A stretch of 29,236 bases of DNA from Bacteroidales bacterium (GTDB lineage: Bacteria; Bacteroidota; Bacteroidia; Bacteroidales; WCHB1-69). Made by a program: the position numbers and the translations under genes. The stretch spans positions 1 to 29,236 of the forward strand of contig JAGCRI010000191.1 in NCBI GenBank assembly GCA_017964755.1. The letters are read 5' to 3'. Shown here in pieces: positions 7,702 to 13,868 of this stretch (the stretch's first letter is position 1; each line of letters opens with the position of its first letter). The notes beneath the pieces were generated by a model. It saw only the letters and a list, made by a program, of their open reading frames with translations, made no database searches and had not been told where the DNA came from.

Positions 7702-9051
7702 CTAATTTATTGCCGGAAGCATATTAAGGATATTGATTTCAGCCTGAGTGAGGAAACGCCATGAGCCACGCGGCAAATCTTTCTTAGTAAGACCTGCAAA
7801 GAACACGCGGTCAAGTTTAACAACTTTATAATCAAGACTTTCAAATATCCTTCTAACAATACGGTTCCTACCTGAATGAATTGCTATACCGACTTCGTTT
7901 TTAGAATCGCCAACGTATGAAAGCTCATCCGGAACAATCGGACCGTCATCAAGCTCAAGGCCTTCCACTATGGCATTAAAATCAGATTGCTTCAGATTCT
8001 TATCCAACTCCACGTGATAGATCTTCTTTATATTGCTGCGCGGGTGCATAAGTTTTTTAGCCATCTCACCATTATTTGTGAAAAGCAGGATTCCGGTAGT
8101 GTTTTTGTCAAGACGCCCGACCGGATATACATGTTCCTTACAAGCACCTTTAATCAGCTCCATGACATTCTTGCGGTCGCGCTCGTCAAAAGTTGTAGTT
8201 ATGTAGTCTTTCGGCTTGTTAAGTAGAATATACACAGGCTTTTCGCGCTGAAGCACCTGGTCTCCGTATCTTACCTCGTCAGTAGGCATAACCTTTGTGC
8301 CGAGTTCCGTAACGACCTCACCATTAACCATAATCGCACCGGCAGTAATCAAGGTATCAGCATCACGGCGAGAGCAGATTCCGGCATTGGATATATATTT
8401 GTTCAAACGAATCGGACCGTGTTCTTCTTCCTGTTCGAGAGAGAGCACTTTCTGTTTCGGCTTCGCCTGACGGCCTTCAGCTTTTCTGCGCTCTACAATC
8501 TCTGTAAGTATTTCAGATTCAGCAGTAACATCACGACGGCGGGGACGCTTCTCTTCATCCTTACGTCCGAAATTCTTACGACGTTCCAGCTTCCGTTCAA
8601 GGCGTTCCTCATCGCTAAGCACACCCTCAAACTTGCGGCGCGGTCTCTCTTCAGCAGTGCGTTCCCTATCGAAACGTCTCTTTGGACGCTCATCACGGCG
8701 GTCGTTCTCAAACTTGCGCTTGCCAAAACGTCTTTCCTTATTTTCGCCGTTATTTTCCCTATTGAACTTGCGGCGCGGGCGACCTTCTTCATTGTCATCA
8801 AATCTGCGACGCGGGCGTTTTTCGTTTTCCGAATTGAACCTTCTCCTCGGCCTCTCTTCATTTTCGTCTTTGAATCTGCGACGCGGACTTTCATCATCAT
8901 CATTGAATCTGCGACGCGGACTTTCTCTGTCATCATCAAATTTTCGGCGCGGCGCACGCCTTGCAGAACCGCTTCCGCTGAACTTGCGTGAAGGGCGGGA
9001 GCCACGATTTCCGTAAGACTTTTTATTATCTTTAAACTCTCTTTTCTCCAT
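7702..9051 (-). CDS. RluB/RsuA-type pseudouridine synthase with long Arg-rich N-terminal repeat region
   Basis: A 449-residue rRNA-modifying enzyme that isomerises uridine to pseudouridine. Residues 1-205 are a low-complexity basic/acidic extension built on RRRF/RRKF units every 11-12 residues (at 35, 46, 57, 69, 81 and 93, then looser copies). Residues about 212-260 form an S4 RNA-binding domain (IRLNKYISNAGICSRRDAD). Residues about 270-440 form the catalytic domain with GRLDKNTTGILLFTNNG, in which D315 is the expected catalytic aspartate, and the C-terminal GRNRIVRRIFE motif. Typical RluB is about 250-290 residues, so the extension is the unusual part; similar ones occur in other Bacteroidota. 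It is probably an RNA or ribosome tether (inference). It heads the operon with manC and GSCFA; a -7 element lies at 9068-9075, leaving a very short leader. Confidence 0.93.
   Translation of the reverse strand: MEKREFKDNKKSYGNRGSRPSRKFSGSGSARRAPRRKFDDDRESPRRRFNDDDESPRRRFKDENEERPRRRFNSENEKRPRRRFDDNEEGRPRRKFNRENNGENKERRFGKRKFENDRRDERPKRRFDRERTAEERPRRKFEGVLSDEERLERKLERRKNFGRKDEEKRPRRRDVTAESEILTEIVERRKAEGRQAKPKQKVLSLEQEEEHGPIRLNKYISNAGICSRRDADTLITAGAIMVNGEVVTELGTKVMPTDEVRYGDQVLQREKPVYILLNKPKDYITTTFDERDRKNVMELIKGACKEHVYPVGRLDKNTTGILLFTNNGEMAKKLMHPRSNIKKIYHVELDKNLKQSDFNAIVEGLELDDGPIVPDELSYVGDSKNEVGIAIHSGRNRIVRRIFESLDYKVVKLDRVFFAGLTKKDLPRGSWRFLTQAEINILNMLPAIN
8752..8961. repeat. Degenerate tandem repeat (33-36 bp units) inside the pseudouridine synthase gene
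   Basis: The DNA encoding the RRRF-type units repeats with a 33-36 base period. The best-conserved pair reads TGAATCTGCGACGCGGACTT on the plus strand, starting at 8871 and again at 8904. All copies stay in frame. Such repeats can expand or contract by slippage. Confidence 0.75.
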
Positions 9052-9067
9052 CTAAACAAAATTTTTG

Positions 9068-9075
9068 CAAAGGTA
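9068..9075 (-). promoter_or_regulatory. -7 element for the pseudouridine synthase operon
   Basis: The minus strand reads TACCTTTG, matching TAnnTTTG. No convincing TTG was found at the expected upstream spacing. The predicted start lies only about 8-12 bases before the ATG at 9051. Confidence 0.5.
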
Positions 9076-9121
9076 CATCAATTTTTTCAAATTCATCTGT
9101 TTCGCTTTCGATTATTTGGTG

Positions 9122-9129
9122 TAAATTTG
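9122..9129 (+). promoter_or_regulatory. -7 element for the citF-led operon
   Basis: TAAATTTG matches TAnnTTTG exactly and lies 28 bases before the citF ATG at 9158. The -33 region is weak, with TGTTTC near 9098-9103 rather than a clear TTG. It is back-to-back with the minus-strand -7 element at 9068-9075. Confidence 0.55.
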
Positions 9130-9157
9130 CACCAACTTTTATAAATACAGAAAAAAA

Positions 9158-10726
9158 ATGAAATGTGAGAATTTTGTTGTCAACGCCATTGGACGAAGAG
9201 TCCCGACAATAGTGAACGGCGAACCAGTCATTCCATTCAAAGGATTACGCCAGCACCGCCCCACCGGACGGAAATACGCCCCACCAATTCCGACCTGTAT
9301 CGACTACCCCGATGACGGAAACAAAGTTGTGGGCTCGTTGGCAGAAGCGCTGAAACGCTGCGGGCTGAAAGACGGCATGACAATATCGACACACCACCAC
9401 CTGAGAGACGGTGACCTTGTGAGCAATACGATTTTCGACATTGCCCACGAAATGGGCGTAAAAGACCTCGTCTGGATGCCTACAGCCGCATTCCCTTGCA
9501 ACGAACCTCTGACAAAATACCTTGAAGACGGGACAATAAACCGTATTGAAGGCTCTATGAATGGTCCGTTAGGCAAATTCACCTCATACGGGGGAATGAA
9601 AGGGTGTGCGGTGCTGCGTTCTCACGGCGGTCGTGTGCAGGCCATTCAGGACGGAGAGGTGAAAATTGACATTGCGGTCATTGCAGCCCCCACCGCCGAC
9701 CCATTCGGCAACGCCACCGGCACCGAAGGGCCATCTGCCTGCGGAATACTCGGATATTCTCTCATTGACATGCTCTACGCAGACAAAGTCATTGTCGTCA
9801 CCGACAACCTCGTCCCGTTCCCATGCATGCCATTCCAAATTCAGGGCAATTTTGTGGATTATGTCGTTGTCGTTGACAAAATCGGCATACCGGAAAAGAT
9901 AATTTCCGGAACAACACAAGTCACAAAATCACCAGACCGTCTGTTATTGGCGGAATGGACAGCGCAGTTTTGCGCAGAAGCAGGCTTGCTGCACGATGGT
10001 GTCGGCATACAAACCGGTGCTGGAGGCACCTCCCTCTCTGTCGGACTCCATTTTCACGAGCAGCTCAAGGCAAACGGCTGGAAAGCCCGTTTCGGCTTCG
10101 GCGGCAGCACTCAGTACCTCGTTAAAATGTTGGAAGATGGTGTTATGGACTATATCCTTGATGGTCAGGCGTTTGATCTTGAAGCAGTCCGCTCCGTGAG
10201 GGAAAATGTCAACCACATTGACCTTTCTGTGTTCCAGTCATATAATTATCATAGTAAAGGGAATTACACATCTTTGACAGATATTGTCATTCTCGGAGCA
10301 ACCGAAATAGACACGAAATTCAACGGCAACGTGGTAACACATTCAGACGGGCTTCTGCTGCACGGCATCGGTGGCTGGCAGAACTGCCTCCACTCAAAAT
10401 GCACAATCCTGCCCGTTCCGCTCTTCAGAGACAGAATCCCTGTCATCGTTGACGACGTAACAACCTTCTGCGGACCTGGCGAACTCATTGACGTTATTGT
10501 CACTGAACGCGGAATTGTCATCAACCCGCTCCGCACCGACCTCATCGACAAAATGCGCGGCACCTCGCTGCCAATCGTCACCATCAACGACCTGAAAGCC
10601 GAAGTTGATGCAATCTGCGGCAAGCCGGACAAAGCCCCAATCAGCGACAAAGATGAAGACACTGTCGCCATCATAAAATGGGTTGACGGCACAGTCATCG
10701 ATTGCGTAAGAAAGGTTTTGGAATAA
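9158..10726 (+). CDS. citF: Citrate lyase alpha subunit (citrate CoA-transferase)
   Basis: A 522-residue protein, close to the usual 500-520 of CitF. It matches the family along its length: an N-terminal GRRVPTIVNGEPVIPFKG segment, SLAEALKRCGLKDGMTISTHHHLRDGD, the glycine-rich IQTGAGGTSLSVG and IGGWQNC, and a VTERGIVINP motif. In citrate lyase this subunit swaps acetate for citrate on the acyl-carrier thioester; the beta subunit (CitE) then cleaves it to oxaloacetate. No citE, citD (acyl carrier), citC, citX or citG is in the window, which is atypical because these are normally clustered. They may lie elsewhere, or the protein may act as a CoA-transferase on another substrate. It is first in a plus-strand gene run and yqeY follows after 30 bases. 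Confidence 0.9.
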   Translation: MKCENFVVNAIGRRVPTIVNGEPVIPFKGLRQHRPTGRKYAPPIPTCIDYPDDGNKVVGSLAEALKRCGLKDGMTISTHHHLRDGDLVSNTIFDIAHEMGVKDLVWMPTAAFPCNEPLTKYLEDGTINRIEGSMNGPLGKFTSYGGMKGCAVLRSHGGRVQAIQDGEVKIDIAVIAAPTADPFGNATGTEGPSACGILGYSLIDMLYADKVIVVTDNLVPFPCMPFQIQGNFVDYVVVVDKIGIPEKIISGTTQVTKSPDRLLLAEWTAQFCAEAGLLHDGVGIQTGAGGTSLSVGLHFHEQLKANGWKARFGFGGSTQYLVKMLEDGVMDYILDGQAFDLEAVRSVRENVNHIDLSVFQSYNYHSKGNYTSLTDIVILGATEIDTKFNGNVVTHSDGLLLHGIGGWQNCLHSKCTILPVPLFRDRIPVIVDDVTTFCGPGELIDVIVTERGIVINPLRTDLIDKMRGTSLPIVTINDLKAEVDAICGKPDKAPISDKDEDTVAIIKWVDGTVIDCVRKVLE

Positions 10727-10756
10727 TTTAAATCATAAATTCAAAAAATATAGAAT

Positions 10757-11203
10757 ATGAGTTTGGAAGAAAGAATAAGTGAAGACATCAAGAAAGCGAT
10801 GTTGGCACGCGAAAAAGATAAATTGGAAGCTATTCGCGCAATAAAGTCGGCTATACTTTTATTGAAAACCGATAAAAATGCGGGCGAAATAAACGAGGAA
10901 GCTGAAATAAAGCTTCTTCAGAAGCTGTCGAAACAGCGTAAGGAATCAGCTGAGATTTACAAATCCCAAAACCGTCAGGACCTGTACGAAGTTGAGGTTG
11001 CGCAAATGAACGTCATAAACGAATATCTGCCGAAACAGCTTTCTGTTGAAGAGATTACAGAGACCGTAAAGAAGCTCATTGCCGAGAACAACATCAGCTC
11101 GCAGAAAGATATGGGACGTCTAATGGGATTGGCCACCAAGACATTCGCAGGGCGCGCCGACAATAAAACTGTTTCAGAAATAGTAAGGTCTTTATTAAGT
11201 TAG
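10757..11203 (+). CDS. yqeY: GatB/YqeY domain-containing protein
   Basis: A 148-residue protein, the normal size for stand-alone YqeY. The N-terminus MSLEERISEDIKKAMLAREK and the segments AIRAIKSAI, EYLPKQLS and GRLMG are typical of the family. YqeY resembles the tail domain of the GatB subunit of Asp/Glu-tRNA amidotransferase, which contacts tRNA, but its own role is not established. It sits 30 bases after citF and 3 bases before the next gene, so it is within the same transcription unit. Confidence 0.93.
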   Translation: MSLEERISEDIKKAMLAREKDKLEAIRAIKSAILLLKTDKNAGEINEEAEIKLLQKLSKQRKESAEIYKSQNRQDLYEVEVAQMNVINEYLPKQLSVEEITETVKKLIAENNISSQKDMGRLMGLATKTFAGRADNKTVSEIVRSLLS

Positions 11204-11206
11204 TAT

Positions 11207-11908
11207 ATGCCAAAAGATATATCCGCAATTTGCGAAACGCTGATTTCAAAGGGCGAATTGAAACAGTCAATTTTCAACAAGACGACTGAGGCAATGGATT
11301 TTTTCTGTAACGAAGCCCAGCAGTTCGACCTGTTTTACAAAGAGAACTGCGTGACGCAGCATCCGTCTGTAAATGTCCATTTCACCCAGCGCAATCCGCA
11401 CGAGTTCCAACTGAAATTTGCCGGCGACATTCTCGTTTTTCTAATGCATACCAACGTTTTCGAGTTCCCGCGCGACCACGAAATCATGCGTTCCCCATAC
11501 ATCAAAGAGGACAAATCACGCTCATACTGCGGAATGATCTATATTTACAACTTCCTTGCAGATTCGTTTAAGTATAACAGGATCAACGATATAGGTTATC
11601 TTATAGGACGTATCCTCATAAATAAGGACGGACATTATTATATTGAAGGGAAACGCGAACTTGCAGAAATACTAAACAACTTCAGCGACAACACCATCAC
11701 AGCCGAATCTGCCCGCGAAATAATGCTTTCCGCAATCGAATACACTATCAACTTCGACTTGTTGGTGCCTGAATACAATAATGACATACAGATTTCTGTC
11801 AACGATATGCTTCAGATAGAAAATCAGAATATGATGCTGAAAACAGGCAAAAGACTTGGTTTCCGCTTCGAACCCGACAATTTGTCGAAAGAGAACACCC
11901 ATTTCTGA
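11207..11908 (+). CDS. Conserved-looking protein of unknown function (233 aa)
   Basis: No family was recognised with confidence. The sequence is soluble and mixed in charge, with no signal peptide or transmembrane helix. It has aromatic-rich segments (FYKENCVTQHPSVNVHFT, SRSYCGMIYIYNF, GHYYIEG) suggesting a compact alpha/beta fold; FPRDHE and YIEGKRELAEILNNF could be markers for a profile search. Codon use resembles the neighbours. The gene starts 3 bases after yqeY, and its TGA shares a base with the ATG of the riboflavin kinase gene (TGATG at 11906-11910), so the two are probably translationally coupled. Context points to a housekeeping rather than an accessory role. Confidence 0.75.
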   Translation: MPKDISAICETLISKGELKQSIFNKTTEAMDFFCNEAQQFDLFYKENCVTQHPSVNVHFTQRNPHEFQLKFAGDILVFLMHTNVFEFPRDHEIMRSPYIKEDKSRSYCGMIYIYNFLADSFKYNRINDIGYLIGRILINKDGHYYIEGKRELAEILNNFSDNTITAESAREIMLSAIEYTINFDLLVPEYNNDIQISVNDMLQIENQNMMLKTGKRLGFRFEPDNLSKENTHF

Positions 11909-12285
11909 TGAAAGGGAAAATATTCAACGGAATTGTCGTAAAAGGGCTGCAAAATGGTCGAAAATTTGGATTTCCGACTGCAAACATCCAATTAAATGAC
12001 GGAGGTGATATTGAAAACGGAGTCTATGCAGTTAGAATTGATATCAATGGGGAAAAACACATCGGAATGATGTATTCAGGGACACGCCCGACTTTGGGAC
12101 TTTCGGCAAAATCAATAGAAATTCATATTTTTGATTTCACGAATGACATTTATGGGGAAAAAATCTCATTCTCAATAGAAAAAAAAATCTTTACAGAACA
12201 AAAATTTGAAAATGCCGAAGAATTAAAAAAGAACATCAGCCAATATAAAAAAGAGATTTTAAAATATTTTCTATGCGAAAAATAA
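11908..12285 (+). CDS. Stand-alone riboflavin kinase domain protein
   Basis: A 125-residue protein equal to only the C-terminal flavokinase half of bacterial RibF. The diagnostic loop is present: GRKFGFPTANI (residues 17-27) matches the GxxLGFPTAN motif that binds nucleotide and magnesium. GVYAVRI and PTLG...IEIHIFDF...DIYGE, covering the conserved acidic residue (E or T-E-H in most relatives, IEIH here), follow in order. The N-terminal FAD synthetase (nucleotidyltransferase) half of the usual bifunctional protein of about 310 residues is absent and is not encoded upstream. It would phosphorylate riboflavin to FMN. A bifunctional RibF may exist elsewhere. The start is coupled to the preceding gene (TGATG), and the end overlaps the LRR gene by 13 bases. 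Confidence 0.82.
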   Translation: MKGKIFNGIVVKGLQNGRKFGFPTANIQLNDGGDIENGVYAVRIDINGEKHIGMMYSGTRPTLGLSAKSIEIHIFDFTNDIYGEKISFSIEKKIFTEQKFENAEELKKNISQYKKEILKYFLCEK

Positions 12286-12881
12286 TTTTTTTCCTTATAT
12301 CAGCCATAATCTGCTCTTCATTAGCAGCAAACGCACAAAAAACGAATGCGCATTCCGAAGATCCCATATATATCTATGGTAAAATAAAGGACATCGAACC
12401 TGAAAACATAACCAGATTACGCGTTAAAAAATGTAAAAAATGCGACTCGCTGCCTGATGAAATTTTCAAATACACCAATCTTCAGGAGCTCATTTGCCAA
12501 AATGGGAAACTAAATGTGCTTAACTCACAAATCTCTGACCTTAAAAACCTCCGGATTTTGAACATAAGCCGGAACAAACTCGTGCGGCTCCCCGAATCTC
12601 TCGGTGAACTATCTGAACTTCAAACACTTATCATAAACCGCAACAAAATAGAGTCGCTTCCTGAAAGCATCGGCAAACTTCACAAGTTGGAACTGATAGA
12701 TGCATGGAACAATCCGCTATACAGTCTGCCACAAAGCATTGCCAAATTATCCAACACATTAAAAGTCATTGACATACGACAAGTTCCCATACGCGACAGC
12801 GAACTTGAAGCCATGGAAAAGCTTTTACCCAAAACAGAAATAAAATACACTTCGATATGCGAGTGTGAAAACGACAGATAA
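12273..12881 (+). CDS. Secreted leucine-rich-repeat protein
   Basis: A 202-residue protein with a signal peptide (MRKIIFFLISAIICSSLAANA, cleavage likely before QK). A short Cys-containing region (KKCKKCDSLPDEIF) precedes about five leucine-rich repeats of the 23-residue type at about residues 68-175 (for example LRILNISRNKLVRLPESLGE and LQTLIINRNKIESLPESIGK). It ends CECENDR. LRR proteins of this kind usually mediate protein contacts; no catalytic domain is visible and the partner is unknown. The predicted location is the periplasm or outer surface. There is no T9SS sorting domain. The ATG lies inside the riboflavin kinase gene's last codons in a different frame; the signal peptide supports this start. 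The sugar dehydrogenase gene begins 11 bases downstream. Confidence 0.88.
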   Translation: MRKIIFFLISAIICSSLAANAQKTNAHSEDPIYIYGKIKDIEPENITRLRVKKCKKCDSLPDEIFKYTNLQELICQNGKLNVLNSQISDLKNLRILNISRNKLVRLPESLGELSELQTLIINRNKIESLPESIGKLHKLELIDAWNNPLYSLPQSIAKLSNTLKVIDIRQVPIRDSELEAMEKLLPKTEIKYTSICECENDR

Positions 12882-12892
12882 AAACTAACGAA

Positions 12893-13852
12893 ATGAAACA
12901 ACAGCACAACTTCGCGCTTATAGGCGCAGCCGGCTACATTGCACCAAGACATTTCAGGGCAATAAAAGACAATAACCAAAACCTCGTAGCCCTTCTTGAT
13001 AAGTCAGACAGTGTCGGGACAATTGACAGCTATTTTCCGAAAGCAGACCTCTTTTTAGAGACGGAACGTTTCGACAGGCACATATACAAACTTTCTAAAA
13101 ATGAGGAGACGAAAGTTGACTTTTTTTCAATATGCAGTCCTAACTATCTGCACGACTCGCACATAAGACTTGCTTTACGCAACGGGGCTGATGCAATTTG
13201 TGAAAAGCCGCTTCTGCTGAACCCATGGAATCTGCAAGGACTCCGCGACATTGAGAACGAGACGGGGCATCGTATAAACCATATCCTGCAACTCCGTCTC
13301 CACCCCTCCATTGTGAGCTTGGCGGAAAAGGTTGCGAAAGGCGACAAAGACAAAGTGTATGATATTGATTTGACGTATATTACTGGGCGTGGGAATTGGT
13401 ATTTTTACTCTTGGAAAGGCGATATTTCAAAATCAGGGGGCATTGTCACAAATATCGGGACACACTTTTTTGACATGCTTCTTAACATATTCGGCGAGAT
13501 GCAGGAGAGTGTCGTACATTATCAAACAGCAAGCGTTGCAGCGGGGTTCCTCCGTCTGAAGCGTGCCCGCGTCCGCTGGTTTCTCAGTGTTGACGCAAAA
13601 TTTGTTCCTGCAGAACTCCGCGAACAAGGGAAACGCACATTCCGCTCAATACACATCGACAACGAGGAATTTGAATTCAGCGAAGGCTTCACAGACCTTC
13701 ACACACTATCATATCAAAAAATACTCTCCGGCGAAGGGTTCACGCTCAAAGACGCAGAACCATACGTAAACTTATGTCACCACATACGCACCTCTGAATC
13801 TGTCGGACTTATAGGCGAGTACCATCCACTGCTGAAATCAGTGGAAAAGTAA
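12893..13852 (+). CDS. WlbA/WbpB-like UDP-sugar oxidoreductase (Gfo/Idh/MocA family)
   Basis: A 319-residue NAD-dependent dehydrogenase. The N-terminal Rossmann fold begins ALIGAAGYIAPRHFRAIK (8-25). The family's catalytic CEKPL is at about 102-106, and the long motif SWKGDISKSGGIVTNIGTHF closely resembles WlbA/WbpB, which oxidise the C3 hydroxyl of UDP-N-acetylglucosaminuronate on the way to UDP-2,3-diacetamido sugars for O-antigen. In known clusters the aminotransferase (WlbC/WbpE) and acetyltransferase (WlbB/WbpD) are adjacent; none is here. It is last in the citF-led run, and its stop codon lies in the loop of the small hairpin at 13842-13865. The family call is firm; the exact substrate is inferred. 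Confidence 0.88.
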   Translation: MKQQHNFALIGAAGYIAPRHFRAIKDNNQNLVALLDKSDSVGTIDSYFPKADLFLETERFDRHIYKLSKNEETKVDFFSICSPNYLHDSHIRLALRNGADAICEKPLLLNPWNLQGLRDIENETGHRINHILQLRLHPSIVSLAEKVAKGDKDKVYDIDLTYITGRGNWYFYSWKGDISKSGGIVTNIGTHFFDMLLNIFGEMQESVVHYQTASVAAGFLRLKRARVRWFLSVDAKFVPAELREQGKRTFRSIHIDNEEFEFSEGFTDLHTLSYQKILSGEGFTLKDAEPYVNLCHHIRTSESVGLIGEYHPLLKSVEK

Positions 13853-13865
13853 ATATCCTTTTCCA
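13842..13865. terminator. Possible hairpin terminator between convergent genes
   Basis: TGGAAAAG (13842-13849) pairs with CTTTTCCA (13858-13865). It sits between the converging wlbA-like and FISUMP genes, and the wlbA-like stop codon is in the loop. There is no T-run after it, so termination strength is doubtful. Confidence 0.35.
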
Positions 13866-13868
13866 GAA

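Noticed and set aside
8752..8961. CRISPR-like regular repeats
   Set aside because: The 33-36 base periodicity is in-frame coding repeat; units are degenerate and there are no unique spacers or cas genes.
8419..9016. Plus-strand open frames opposite the pseudouridine synthase repeat arm
   Set aside because: They are antisense shadows of the Arg-rich repeats, with Phe/Ser/Leu- or Arg/Ser-rich low-complexity translations and no start context.
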